The notes under the pieces were generated by a model. The model was not told where the DNA came from. It did not search any database and worked only from the letters and a program-made list of their open reading frames with translations. Shown in pieces: positions 1 through 11,481 of a stretch of 64,000 bases of DNA. The DNA comes from Lepturacanthus savala (lineage: Eukaryota; Chordata; Actinopteri; Scombriformes; Trichiuridae). The stretch covers positions 15,873,690 through 15,937,689 of the forward strand of contig CM060463.1 of assembly GCA_030544235.1 (NCBI GenBank). Reading direction: 5' to 3'. Both the position numbers and the translations under genes were made by a program. The first letter of the stretch is position 1. Each line of letters opens with the position of its first letter.

Positions 1-1032
1 TAGAAAAAAGTTTGCATGTCACAGAAACACCAACCCTATTACACCATTTAAATGCAAAATATGTCACAACAAGCATAGAAACTGTGGAGCTATTGGTGGT
101 TCTGGTTCTGAAAAAGGGTAAGTCAACATTATAAAGCAATGATGATTTTCCTAAGACTGTAGGCCATTATCTGTGGGTGAAGATAAGGGTTTAGAAAAAT
201 TCATTTACATAAAATGTTGGTTTTGGGGCAAATATTGTTATGTGATTAATTGTGTTAATTAATTACAAAACCTGTAATTAGATTATTTTTTAATCACCCC
301 TAATATATATGTAATACACACACACTCACACACACGCACACACAAATATAGCATAGTCCATCTTAAGGTCAAAGTCAGACATTTTTTCAGATTATATAGG
401 TGAGGTTGTGTTGACAAAAGGATATGAAACATAGGTATAATGAAAATATTTTATGTGGTATGTAAAGGAAAAGTCAAAAGTTTTTAAAAATGGCTAAAAT
501 GGGCTAAGATCCCTAAGGGTTAAGAAACTTATGTAATTAATGATGCACTGGAGCCACCAGGCAAAGCTGTTAAACCATGGTCTCACACTGTCAGAATAAC
601 AGAATAAGTTGGTTATGAAAGAAGGAAAGAAAGTCACTGAAGTTGGTTTTTAGCAAGCTTTTCTTATTATCTATTTTCCTGATAAACTATGGCTCCTGGC
701 TTTGGTGAATGGAGGTTTAACTCAACCAATGAAAATTATTTCTGGCTCCATAACAGCTGTGCCTCTGAGAAATATTTTAACAAAATTTATTTAACAGTCA
801 ATGAGGCAATTTATTTCATCTTTTCTCAAGCTGCAGAAGTTTTTCAATTGCCTGTTGCCTCGACTGAGTGTGGAAATTTCCATTTTCCATTCATCTTTGA
901 ATGATGGATGACACAGCCCTAAGACAGCCGACCCAGCCAACAAGTGAGAGGAATACAGATTGTTCTGTGAATGCCATATGTATGCACAGAAATGTTGTGC
1001 AATGTTATTCCTGTGCAAAAAAATGCACTGAC
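1..1032 (-). other. Intronic sequence downstream of the last visible 4.1 exon
   Basis: This is AT-rich sequence with an interrupted CA repeat at about 315-344 and no recognisable exon. The minus-strand donor at 1032-1031 makes it the start of an intron that continues past the window edge. Confidence 0.6.
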
Positions 1033-1137
1033 CTTCTGAGTGTCTGTGTCAGCAAAGGTCAGACCAAAGTAGTCCTTCTCCAGCAGGTTGAGATGCTCGC
1101 ACACCATGTCCATCAGGGTCTGTCCTTTGGAGTGTTT
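1033..1137 (-). CDS. epb41l1: Protein 4.1-type FERM domain exon (F1 lobe), probable epb41l1 / protein 4.1N
   Basis: This 105-bp internal exon encodes 35 residues in phase 0 at both ends. It carries the hallmark CEHLNLLEKDYFGLTF of protein 4.1 FERM domains, preceded by KHSKGQTLMDMV. On the minus strand it is bounded by an acceptor ending TTTGCAG (AG at 1139-1138) and a donor GGTCAGTG (GT at 1032-1031). A 105-bp exon of this content is known in the 4.1 family. These proteins link the spectrin-actin skeleton to membrane receptors and channels on the inner face of the plasma membrane; 4.1N is the neuronal member. GLTF followed by an acidic D-T-D-T-Q-K stretch is closer to 4.1N than to 4.1R (LEEDYFGLAIWD) or 4.1G. 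The family call is firm; the paralogue is judged from memory. The next exon, expected to encode the NWLDPSKEIKKQ region, is not found to the left and must lie outside the window. Confidence 0.9.
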
Positions 1138-1935
1138 CTGCAAAGACAAACATGCATCACAGAGCTGTGGTTACAGGATAAACAACGGTGCAGAAGAAAG
1201 ATTCCCCTTGCATGCCGACTCTTTCCCAGAACGCATCTGCATTCAGGTTTGCTGCAACAAATGTGCCCTTGAGGTTCACAAGTTTTTTTTATCAGTCCAC
1301 GGAAAAAAGGGATGGTCACGTGATGTAATGATTCTGCTATCTTACAAATTCAAAGACCCATTTTTCACACTAAACCGTTAGACATGTTTTTCACATTGCT
1401 TCCTTTTAGTAAAATTGAGCCAAATTAATTGTTTCCATTTGGCAGTGCTGTGCAGTGGACCATATGTTAGCCTGAGAGTCTACTACTGGCAGTTCAGTTA
1501 TTTGGCAAAATCACCAATATCAGACCCCACTAGACAGCTGTGCATTGTCAAGATTGCTTTCCTGTTCTCTGTTTCCTCGCACAATAAAACAACTCAGCCA
1601 TTTGTTATTGTGTCACAGTTGGTGTGCATCAAACACTCGATGGTGAACATGGACTGTGACTTAGGGAAGACTGGTCTTTGTACTGTAGGCAGAAATCTTC
1701 TTCAAAGCAAGCATTTCAGGAACATTTTGCTTCACATTCGAGTGACAAGTTCATGTTTTCATAGTCAAGGGTTGCTAGTTTTAACAAGTTACACGATTTA
1801 GCATGAGAATGCACAGATATTAATATATAAAGGTTTTTCTCTCAGTGCTGAAGGAGCTTTAAATTAGGTGATATAAATTTGAGCCTGAATGCAACAAAAC
1901 CTACTTGAAAGAATGATTGAAATAAAATCAATCAT

Positions 1936-2050
1936 TATTTTTTTTTTATTTTCTATACCCACTTATTCCTCACTAGGCCAAGTCCTTGAACCTGTGACCT
2001 TCTTGCTGTGAGGCAACAGTGCTACCCACTGCACAACCACGTCACCCACT
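1936..2050 (-). mobile_element. Internally deleted, old copy of the fish tRNA-headed SINE
   Basis: This segment has the plus-strand start of the repeat (TTTTCTATACC then CTTATTCCTCACTAGG) joined directly to its far end (GACCTTCTTGCTGTGAGGCAACAGTGCT, read in part). About 250 bp of the body is missing compared with the copies at 23.1 kb and 51.7 kb. It is clearly diverged from them. Confidence 0.7.
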
Positions 2051-2142
2051 AATGTCAATCAAATGCGCTTTTCAGGTACAGGTGGTTCATTAACACTGGA
2101 TCAGTGTTTCCTCTTTTCTAATGTGACTCCTAAGGGAAACAC

Positions 2143-2476
2143 GAGATCCATTTTTTATACCTATTTATTCCTCACTAGGGGGTTTGCTAGAGCCAATCCC
2201 AATGTAATCCGGGCAAGACCAGGCAGGTCGCTAGCCTATCATGGGGCACACACACCATATAGATGGTAGATGGTACAATGGTTGATTCTATATGAGAGAA
2301 TGATTAGAATGTCTAATTACCCTAAACATGTTTATGGACCCAGAGAATCTGGAGAAAACCCATGCAGACACATGGAGGACATGCAAACTCCACACAGAAA
2401 GGTCTCAGCCCATGTCCTTGCATGAAACCTTCTTGCTGTGAGGCAACAGCACCCACTGCGCCGCCATGCCACCCAA
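2143..2476 (-). mobile_element. Diverged copy of the fish tRNA-headed SINE
   Basis: This aligns by eye along most of its length with the SINEs at 23123-23480 and 51670-52024: CTTATTCCTCACTAGG at the left, CATGCAAACTCCACACAGAAAG in the middle, and CCTTCTTGCTGTGAGGCAAC then GCGCC at the right. It has many substitutions and an altered stretch at about 2265-2320. It is older than the other two, and no target duplication is visible. Confidence 0.7.
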
Positions 2477-2938
2477 AACATAAAATGTATTATTGAAAAC
2501 ATCATCATAAATTCTGGCATAGACGCATATTCTACGTTAAATATATAAGAAGGAAGAAGTATGTTAATGTTTTGATAACACTGAGCCACACATGCACAGT
2601 ATTATACTCTCACATGGACAGTGCCTCCTCCCCTGGAGCCAAATTGGTGTGGATTGACAAGGACATAGGAGCATGCGGTTGCCAGGGAAACAGATGAAGT
2701 ATTATCCATCTGTCTTATTTCATAATATCTGAAAGCTAGGCTCAGATAGGGTGTGGAAAAGTGTTTTGCCTTTGCCTTATTATAAGGGGGAAAGATGACG
2801 GGGCAACACTTGGCAAGTGATTAGAAGCTTTTATCATGTCAGTCAGTAGATTCCCATCGGCAACATTGAGTATGTAAAGAAAGCGTATGCTGTTTGACAT
2901 CTGTTTGACGGCAGCCAGGATAAATCTAAGGCTAAAGA

Positions 2939-2973
2939 AATCATCAAGCAAGACCAGGTCTTGCTTGATGATT
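2939..2973. repeat. Perfect 17-bp inverted repeat with a 1-base centre
   Basis: The left arm 2939-2955 (AATCATCAAGCAAGACC) is exactly the reverse complement of 2957-2973, separated by a single A at 2956. It can extrude as a cruciform. It is not part of any repeat family I recognise. Confidence 0.85.
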
Positions 2974-3159
2974 CCATCTGGTCTTATTGGGGTAGCTGCT
3001 ACTAATACTACTACCACTACTACTAAGAAACACACATCACATTAGCATCCGGTTTGTTGGAACGCCATAATTCTTAGTCTTTGTGAAGTTAGCTTCAATT
3101 AAAGTGTTTGAATTATACAAAGGAGCTCTTTTGTTTAACTAACCTTTATTAGGAGAGTG

Positions 3160-3720
3160 ATGGTGGCAAGAGTTGTTCACAGTGAACCTGCAGCGTTCTC
3201 AACAAGATGATCTATTTCAGATGGACGACCAGCAGCATAGAGGTCTGCTGTGTTGTGGCAGGGTAGTAAATTAAATACTACTGGTATCCTTTCCTTGAAT
3301 ATAGATATATCGGAAAGACAGGTAGTGAATATATTCTTGTCAGTGGTGAGTAGTTCAATAAAAGGAATTTAAAGTTAAAAAAGACGTAAAACAATTGAGG
3401 TCAAAGGTGTGGTTAAAGCAATAGGTGGGCACATCTACTTTCTGAGAGAAGCCTTATGGCTCCAGTAAAGTTAGAAACACAGAGCCAATACTACCATTGT
3501 CAATGTCATAGTGAATATTAAAATCACCTGCAATCATTATTTTATCTGTCCTAAGAACTATATTTGATTGGAACTCTGAGCATTAAGTAAAAATTCAGAA
3601 TATGGGCCAGGAGAATGGTACGCTGTGACTTATAGGACTGGTTGTAGTGTTTTCCAAGTTGGGTGAGAAAAACCTGAGAAAAAAAATATTCTTTAGGAAT
3701 ATGAGTATTAATTTGGCTGG
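3160..3720 (-). mobile_element. LINE endonuclease-domain relic
   Basis: The minus strand encodes a broken apurinic-endonuclease-like segment of a non-LTR retrotransposon. The motif GDFNIH, which contains the catalytic Asp and Asn of this endonuclease family, lies at 3528-3511. It is followed in the same frame by FLTLLEP, a stop codon, then GFSQKVDVPTYCFNHTFDL, matching the usual LLD..GF.Q.V..PTHCFNHTLDL pattern. Upstream, a GPYSEF-like piece is visible in the same strand, interrupted by stops and frameshifts. The copy is old and cannot encode an enzyme. Its exact ends and LINE clade cannot be set by eye. Confidence 0.65.
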
Positions 3721-5514
3721 AGGAGTAGATTAATTCACGATAAATCAATATTATAATCCAGATTAATTGATTCATAGATTGTTTAATAATACAGCTTTGG
3801 ATGACAGATAGCTAATGTTTAAAAGTCAACATATCACTCTCCAATCCTGCTGCACTTTAACTGTATTGTTGCTAATTTGAATTAAATTACTACATGTAGC
3901 TCGTCTCCTGTTGTTCGATATACATGGGTTAAATTAAATTGAGTGGGTTTTACAACAAACTACATATTTCTTAACTTGAAAAATAATCTTTTAAATTGGT
4001 AAACATATGTGTGATTCATGGCACAATTTAAACTGGATCAGAAAAAATTATTTGTCTCTTGCAGTAAAAATGTTTTCCGAAATAAGGTCCAGAAGCAGGG
4101 GGACTCGGGCTGCCTGTAAATATCTAAGTGGTGCCACCTGCAACGAAACAAGAAAACTTAAGGCAGAATTTTGTCAGTGGTAGTGGGGATAATGGTCCTA
4201 AACGATTCAATACCGGATGTTCAATTTGGTACAGGATGTTCAGTACATGACCCAAATAAAAATAGGTCTGTTCATTTTCAGATCTATATTTTATTCTGTG
4301 ATTCATTTGGTGTAGTTTTGCATAACTCAGTTAAAAAAAAAAAAATGTTCTACTTCAAATGTCATCTTCTCAAATCCATCCATACATGTTTGACATGGAT
4401 GGATTATATGAGAGGGGGCAGTGCAAACATCCGCAACATAAACAATTACATCAGAAACATGGTAAACATTAATTATACTATACTAACATTATTAACATTA
4501 CCTGTTTATTGAGTGACATAAGTGGGTAAGCTGTGTTGTAATTGTGCTAAATTTACAACTGAAATGGAAAACATCTCCTTTCAGGAAATTACAAACCTAG
4601 TATAATGTTGCTGCAACAATAGTCCTGCGCATAATAAAATCCACTCCAACATCTTTTGATTGCACTTTTGTCCTGTACTTTTTACCTTTTTCTAACTTGT
4701 TCCTGTTTGCACGGTTTCTTTCATGTGCCTACACAACCAATAAATGTTTGATTATTCCTCTTAAGTTCACCCACAAGGTTCTGTCACTACACAACTTAGC
4801 TGCAGCATGCTTATGGATGCATAATCACAGGCTCAACCATGTGACTATGGTTACCCAGGTTACATATGCTCATGCACTGTCGCTACCATCATCATTATTA
4901 AAATATGCTGCGTTATCTCTGTGGGGATAAGGGCTATGGCATGCCCTCATCCCCCCTCCTCTCTCTGTGACGTTTGCATGTCACAGAAAGAGCGAACATA
5001 AACCTGCATTAAACAGCTGTCAGCAGGTGTCCTGACTGCTTGCAGGAAACAGAAGCGTTGTTTTCCTTTTTCTTTTCCACCAGAGCACAACCAAACTGTT
5101 TCAGTAATAGCTCTGGCCAATGAGCCAATATCAGATGTTCACCGTTTTCAAAATATTATTTCCTTCGCTTTTTTTGTTCCTGCTGGACTAAAAAACACAT
5201 TAAACCGTGATTTCAAAGAAGAGATACATACCCGAACCATGGATTTTGTGAACCATTATATCCCTACTTGATAAAGTAGCGTAAAAAGACAAATAACTGG
5301 CATGAAACACTCCATCCCAACCAAAATAATCCTGCTTACACTTTAGCCCAGCCAGGCTTTTCCACCTTATGAACCTGTATTCATGTTCATTTTATGTCCA
5401 TCTTTATGTGAAGCACTCAGGCATTGTCATTTCTTGTAAAGCACTTCCAGCTGCATTTACTGTATGCAAACGAAGCTTGTTAGTAATATTATTTTTATTA
5501 TTATTATTATTGAC

Positions 5515-5815
5515 TATGCACAGGTGGGTTACAACCCAGTGAGCAGAGTGGGAGGACAGAGAAGCGGCTATGGGCGTGGTGCCTCCTCTCATGCTCGGGG
5601 ACCACGGGAAGGCTCAGCCATGCGACCATGACACAAGACTTAATTATCCCATGAATGCGCCACCTCCTCCAGGGAGAGCGCTCACAAAGTGTGGCCTGCC
5701 TTCCCCACAATGCTGTTATTACCAGCTCCCGGAGCACGAAGGAGGTTGGGATATGGCAGGCACGAGGTTCCACCCCATCAATTAAAGACAGGAAGCAAAA
5801 CCATCCATGACCTGG
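5515..5815. other. GC-richer patch inside the 8.9-kb intron
   Basis: About 300 bp differ from the AT-rich intron around them, with overlapping open frames on both strands (for example 5507-5773 minus, 5570-5785 plus) but no recognisable protein or paired splice sites. The base composition suggests constraint, so it may be a conserved intronic element. This is inference only. Confidence 0.25.
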
Positions 5816-6785
5816 AGGTCTGAGATTCTCACCAAACTAAAAAAAAAATGTTTTAAAATACGGGCTGACAAGAGGCTTCTTTGTACATTTCCCTCTCTAG
5901 CAATGACTGGCAGTGCTGTGGGGTCCAGCGAATATTCTGGAAGAGCACTTAAGACACAAAAGCTTTCGTGACCTTAATGCAAACTATTGTTGCGGCATAG
6001 AAGAGGCTTAAAGGTATTTCAGGATGTTTTCACAGTGATGTGAGAGGTTGGTGCAAGCCTAACATTCCTAATCATCATACTTCCAACACCCTCAGACACT
6101 CAAAAATTGCCATCCCCCCTCCCAACACTACCACAATAAACACAAAGTTTCATGCACTTGTGCATAAGTATCCTAAGGGGTGGCTCATAATAACATTGCT
6201 CTTCTATTTTCTCCTTGGCTGCACCTGGCTTGCAACCATGTAATAACTATAGATTTCCTGTTAGTGGCCTGTGCTGGGGGCTTTTAATGGACAGAAGAAA
6301 CATCCTGTGACCAATCAGTAGCGCTACAGGCTAACATTACCAAAAGCATACGTTTTTTTGATCATTTAAAAAGAAGTTGAAATATTATTTATCTACCTTT
6401 TTCTTCTTTATTGGTTTTCTTTTTTTGAATAAAGACAATATATCATACTGCTCAATCATTCAGTGTTAAAGAAAAAAACTAAAAAACAATGTGTTTCACA
6501 CAATAACACAAATACAATAAAAAACACTCCATCATGCACATGTTCACACATAAATAAAACTTAATTTATTATTATAGATGAATAGAGAAAACTCTACACA
6601 GAAAGCAAAAAGGAAGTGCTCAACAATGGATTCTGGTGTCCCAGATATCCAATATCCAGCAGCATCTTCAAACTTCCATGCAGAGGTGTCCTGTGTCTGG
6701 CTTGGTAGGACTTTTGGGCCTTTTCTGTTCTTCTATGACCAAGGTTGTACCTTTCAGGTGAAATAGTTCCCTGAAAGGAAAGGAG

Positions 6786-7830
6786 TTAGTCGCTGCCAGC
6801 TTGTTCTCCAGAGCTGTCAGCAGGATCGTGAGGCTCTAATTGTGGCTCCAGGTGTAACAGCCCTGCACGAGGCTGGTATTGCAAGCTGACTTTGAGAGTT
6901 TGAGAGTAGATGGAGTTGGGCAAAAGGGCAATGGTTGAATCCTCACTGTACCATTGATGGAGATTCTTTGGTGATAGGAGCACAGTATACGAAGCTCTGA
7001 TGATGAGGCAAATCCTGCTTTCTTCCATGTCCTGTAATTGCCTCCAGGCAGCTGATCTTTCTTCTCTCCACACTCTCCCACCGCATCCATTTCCTCTGTT
7101 TGATAAAAGCCTTTGCAGTTCTTGCAGACTCTTCTTGTTGGTACAATTTATCGGCCATGATTTTCCTCCACTCTGATGTGGCTTTGGGCCAAGTTGATTA
7201 TCTAGTCACCAGGCCAAAGCCTTGTTTTCCCTGCTGGCTTTGCTGCTCAATGCGTTAGATGGTGTCCATTTCACCCAGTTAACAGGGGCGCTTTAGCACT
7301 GCCGATGGTCTGGTGGAGACCTCTGGAGACCTTCAGCTTCATCTAGCATCTAACTTCAGACTATTTATATTCCTCTGTGAATCTAGTGAAGGGTATCTTA
7401 AGGATCACTTTTTTTGTAGAGGCTGATATTGCCTAGACCTTGTGGGACATCATTTCTTAACGTATGAGGTAATGGTTCATGCCATTTCTCATCAGATGTT
7501 CTTGGGGCCTCACTGATGGTGAATGGCCACATTACACACTTATAAGCACATTACAGAGCTTCAGTTTACCAGCCTTCATTTTTCCAGCCAGCAGGGTCTT
7601 GTTAATGTTTTCCAGACTATTGACAATGCCCTGCCTTAGCTGCTGCACATGCTTTTTGTCCTTGAGGCTTGCATTGTACCATCTGCCCAGGCTTTTAACA
7701 GGCTTCCTGGACACTTGTGGTAGTGGGTCAACACTAATGTAGAACTTTGAGTCTGAGCACCACCTTCACTATGGAGATGCTTTGAGCAATGATTAATCAT
7801 GAATGAATCATAGAAGGTAAAAAACATCTG
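6786..7830 (-). mobile_element. Degraded non-LTR retrotransposon: C-terminal reverse transcriptase / zinc-knuckle region
   Basis: On the minus strand, fragments of one protein occur in the expected order across changing frames. KPVKSLGRWYNASLKDKKHVQQ is at about 7705-7640. A VMWPFTISEAP-like piece follows near 7540. Then come KWMRWESVERRKIS, NLHQWYSED at 6965-6939, CPTPSTLK and a TSLVQGCYTWSHN piece. The same series (SLGRWYDASLKD, LMWPL..YE.P, NLHQWYGEDPTCxLCPTPATLKHIL, TSLTQGRYTWRHN) is known from reverse-transcriptase proteins of fish and other animal retroelements. The zinc-knuckle cysteines are partly lost. Several frameshifts and stops make it a dead copy. The upstream polymerase core is absent or too diverged to see. 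Confidence 0.75.
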
Positions 7831-8729
7831 GTTTGAAAAAAACTAAAGTCCAAGACAGAAAAGTTTTCCTTATGGTTTTTGAGGTCAAGATTGAACTTTC
7901 AATCTCAATGTTTAAGCCTGCATAGATGAAAAAGTGCTTTGAATTCCATGACAACTGGGCAGCTCCATCTGCTCAAGAAGATTGTGTGTCATGCTTGAAA
8001 GGCTCCAGAAGTGTTATTAAATGGTCCTTGTGGTGACATTATTTTGTCAACTTCCTGATTTAAATCAGAAATATCAGATGAATAAACAAGCATATGAATT
8101 TGAGCATTCAAAGCCAACTTGAAAAACTGCGAGTTGGCAAACTAATCAGAAAAACAACACTAGTTGTTTGTCTTAACCAAGCCTATAGGAACACTTGAGA
8201 TGATTTTAACACAGGGGCCAGACACACTGTAGGAAACATCTATCATAGAAAAATAAGATATCCTGCTGACAGGGGCCCCAGATCAGAAAACATTCATATC
8301 TGTAGAATGTTTTGGAAGGCAATTACAAGCACACAATTTTGTCGAGATTGAAATTTCATTGGTGCGAACAGCATAGATTGATCACACATTCACACAATCT
8401 TTCTCGGCTGATTGAGTTTGCCCAGTTATAATGGAATTGTAGATGTGTAAATGAGGGTTGTGTGATACAATTGAAAGCTCCAGAACAGCTATGATGGACC
8501 TTGTAGTGAGATTTATAGACATTTTTTTTAATTAGGTTTCAGTAGTTTTCAACTCTTTTTGACACAATGCATGGACACATATCAGGTAGGTTTTAAAAAG
8601 TATTCAATACAGGTTCCCATGCAGAATCAAACATAATTATTGCACCAAAAAAAACCTGATTTAACTCTTCCATCTCAGGGACAGACACAGTAGTGCAGAC
8701 AGACACAATGTGCCCTAGATTTGGATATC

Positions 8730-9567
8730 TACAGTGTTCCAAATTATTATGCAAATGATATTTTTCTCAGATTTTCCTAAATTGTCGATGACAGTCAGTG
8801 TAATTTTCATGTCATCAACCGTTAGTTTAATGAATTTGAATGTTATTAAACTTCCAATGATAACAGTATTTTTTAAAAAGAAAAAAAAACTTAAAATGCA
8901 CTGTTCCAAATTATTACGCACAACAGAGTTTTCTAACATTTTATAGGTTATTGTGAACTGAAAATGCTCATCTTCAATTTGTAGCATTAGGGGGTCATAT
9001 TCACTGAAATCAAAAGCTATTTCAATCAAAACCATCTTAACAGGTCAAGTTACATGTTAACATTATTTTATATCAGCTTTACTATTCTTGCATCCATTGA
9101 CCTTGTGGGTTTCTGAGAGTTTCTGCTTGAATTTATTTGTAGGATGTCAGAATAGCCTGCCAGAGCTGCTATTTGAATCTGAACTGCCTCCCACCCTCAT
9201 AGATCTTTTGCTGGAGGATGCTCAAAATATTGTCAATAGGGTTGAGGTCAGGGGAGGATGGGGGCCACACCATGAGTTTCTCTCCTTTTATGCCCATAGC
9301 AGCCAATGATGCAGAGGTATTCCTTGCAGCATGAGATGGTGCATTGTCATGTATGAAAATGATTTTGGCACGCAAAGCATGTTTTTTCTTTTCGTACCAT
9401 GGAAGAAAGTGTTTGTTAGAAATTCCACATGCTCTCTCCCAATGATTCCGGCCCAAAACATGACTCCGCCACCTCCTTACTGATGTTACAGCCTTGTTGG
9501 GACATGGTGGCCATCCACCAACCATCCACTGTTCAATCCATCTGGACCACAGTACTCATCAGTGAAT
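8730..9567 (-). mobile_element. 5'-truncated Tc1/mariner-type transposon
   Basis: The left end is a TA at 8730-8731 followed by CAGTGTTCCAAATTATTATG, a terminal sequence known from fish Tc1-like elements. A related subterminal copy (GCACTGTTCCAAATTATTACG) lies at about 8898-8918. Both are at the 3' end of the minus-strand transposase relic. On the right, recognisable homology stops near 9567, within the transposase at the conserved TDE segment, so the 5' half and its terminal repeat are missing. Confidence 0.8.
9169..9567 (-). pseudogene. Tc1/mariner transposase, C-terminal relic
   Basis: The minus-strand frame 9525-9169 (118 codons) contains HDNAPSHAARN and VWPPSSPDLNPIDN, the blocks carrying the second and third catalytic acidic residues of Tc1/mariner transposases. 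They are 37 residues apart, which fits a DD37-type Tc1 relative rather than DD34E. The third acidic residue is Asp where the family normally has Glu (NPIEN). A further conserved block (VMFWAGIIGREHVEFL) is present just upstream but in another frame, so a frameshift separates the halves. N-terminal DNA-binding domains are missing. It is inactive. Confidence 0.8.
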
Positions 9568-10033
9568 AATTAATTAATCTAAATAATAAATAGCTTAAAA
9601 TATTGCTGCATGATCATCTCAGTAGTGAAGTAATTATATAGGCACAACCATGCAAATCATTTTTTAAAAGGATAAAATAGACTTGTTTTGCCAGACATAC
9701 AGTTAATGCAGCTGCAAGTAACAGCTTTCAATTTCACAGCAAGTAGGAAATATAACATTTCACACTACCGGAGTAATGACACCACATATTCTATGAAGAA
9801 TGAAGACTTTTGTACTGCACTATTTTTTGTGCCACTGTGGATTTAAAAAAGTGTAGCATTGCCTTGAATTGCCCCCCCCTGGTGAGCTATAAGCGTGTCA
9901 CCCTCTCTTTTATTCTGTTTGCCTGTTTTATCTGCTCTGTGCAGCACTACTGCCCACAGAGGAAAATACAACAAAGGAAAAAAATGTGATTTGAGAAAAC
10001 ATGATCTGCAAGTTGTTTTACCATCATGCATAC

Positions 10034-10201
10034 CTCAACTTCTCCTTCAAACTCCGATGAGTCCAGCAGGGTCATTTTGAAGGGGGCAGTTTTAAGTCGT
10101 TTGGAGCCTTTCTGAGGAGATTTGATATTCTTGTTTGGGGACATCTTCTCGGACATGTCATCCGTTTCTTTGTGTTCATCCAGACGCTTGAAGTTTTGAT
10201 C
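10034..10201 (-). CDS. epb41l1: Protein 4.1-type exon: end of headpiece and first strand of FERM F1 lobe, probable epb41l1
   Basis: This 168-bp exon encodes 56 residues, phase 0 at both ends. The acceptor is a T-rich tract ending CATATAAAG (AG at 10203-10202) and the donor is GAGGTATGC (GT at 10033-10032). The first 30 or so residues are hydrophilic and end in a KSPQKGSKRLK basic motif. They are followed by FKMTLLDSSEFEGEVE, the first beta hairpin of the FERM F1 lobe. Human 4.1N has a closely similar run here (a KSPQK motif, then a VTLLD..EYECEVE strand), which is the main reason for choosing epb41l1 over epb41, epb41l2 or epb41l3. It joins in frame to the exon at 1137-1033 across an 8,896-bp intron. 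The cysteine found in this hairpin in mammalian 4.1N is glycine here. Confidence 0.88.
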
Positions 10202-11442
10202 CTTTATATGTGAAAAAAAGACAACAAAACGAACAGACAGTCAAACGACACAGTGATAGATTTTATATTTCAATCAGCATACCTGCATGAATATTTCTAA
10301 CAGTTAAAATATTCTTAAGTACTGTAATCAGCTCAGTGCAGCAAAAAAAACATCTTTACCAAAAAGATACTTTAAGCATTAATTCAAATACCAATAGTTT
10401 CACATTACATTATCCCTCCTGGACAAATATCATAATGTTTGCTTGCAGTGGCCTGAATGAAAATCAATGGTGCAGAATCAGCATCGGTGATTTAATAGAT
10501 ATTGGATTTTAGGCACTCTAAAAGTCTGCTAATTAAAATGCTGAAAAACATGGAGTATACTGCACATCTGCTGTAAACTGCACCAACTCACTCAGTGCTA
10601 TTAGGCTTATCGCTTAAGACAAAAACAGAATCAGAAATAAAATTAGTCATAGGTGATAACATCACTGCATTTCAAAGCCGAGGAAAGACTGTTGTAATAT
10701 CGAGAAATACTGTAAGTTAATGAACCCAGAAAAATTGTCTTCATAATCAGTGTCATCTTCATTATCTACAAGGCCCAAAGGCCTGTTTTCAAGAATATGA
10801 TATGAACAAATGAGCCCTAATCCTGCTTCACTCAACTCATGAGAACAGTGGTTGAATAGTGCCACTTCAGAAAGCTAATTAAAGTCCTCCAATAGCTTTT
10901 AAATTAAAAGCTAACATTTCCTGTTTTTATTTTTTTATTTTTTTATTTTTTTATTTTCACAACCCATGGGAAGTCTGTGGTTGCATTCAAAACCACCTGT
11001 TTGCAGTATTAACTGAATTGGTTCAAAATGTAGCATGTAGTATGCAAACAAAGTCGTCTGTATGCCAAAAAGACCAGAATAGATATCACACTGATTCAGA
11101 TCCTGTACTGATCTAATCTGTCCAGTCTGCCTCACCTTGTGTATCCCACAATCAAAAGCTCCAGAATGGTTACAAGGATCATAAGCCTTACAATTATTCT
11201 CAAACCCAAAAGCCAGCTGAGCCTGGCCTAGCATACTGCTAATTAAATCTATTTAACACTTTCAATATGGAATGATGAAAAATAATCTATTTAAGTACAG
11301 GTACCTCAAATTTAAGGACTAGTACTTGGGTAAATGTACTTAGTGACTTCCCACCACTGCTGCATACTGCTAAAAATCAGTTATTATACTGAATACTGTA
11401 TATTATACTGCATACTGCATACAATATTTAGGCAGTGCCTAC
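10202..11442 (-). other. 1.2-kb intron of the epb41l1-like gene
   Basis: This is the intron between the start exon and the first FERM exon. It contains an imperfect TTTTTTA heptamer array at about 10924-10956 and no sign of another exon. Confidence 0.6.
10924..10956. repeat. TTTTTTA heptamer tandem array
   Basis: About four tandem units of TTTTTTA/TTTTTATT sit in the short intron of the 4.1 gene. This is a simple repeat. Confidence 0.7.
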
Positions 11443-11481
11443 CTGTTTGGCCATCTTGCTGTCCGAGGCTGAGTCCTGCAT
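11443..11481 (-). CDS. epb41l1: Probable translation start of the epb41l1-like gene (13 codons)
   Basis: Thirteen codons (MQDSASDSKMAKQ) run from an ATG at 11481-11479 to a good donor, CAGGTAGGC (GT at 11442-11441). The join to the next exon at 10201 is phase 0 and in frame across a 1,241-bp intron. The frame has a TGA stop 48 nt upstream of the ATG within the same exon, so this ATG is the first possible start for this exon form. Position -3 is G, a reasonable context. The acidic, serine-rich start resembles other 4.1 N-termini such as the MTTE..DSE type of human 4.1N. If correct, only about 55 residues precede the FERM domain, shorter than the long headpiece of mammalian isoforms. Another upstream coding exon spliced to an internal acceptor in this exon is possible. 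Confidence 0.6.

Larger units (their letters stand above)
1138..10033 (-). other. 8.9-kb intron of the epb41l1-like gene
   Basis: The sequence between the two FERM-encoding exons is AT-rich and shows no further exon that I can support. It has collected several transposon relics, annotated separately: degraded SINEs at 1.9-2.5 kb, a LINE endonuclease relic at 3.2-3.7 kb, a LINE reverse-transcriptase relic at 6.8-7.8 kb and a Tc1/mariner relic at 8.7-9.6 kb. In 1138-1935, 3780-5500, 5820-6580, 7840-8725 and 9570-10030 I see nothing recognisable apart from short homopolymers. Confidence 0.8.
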
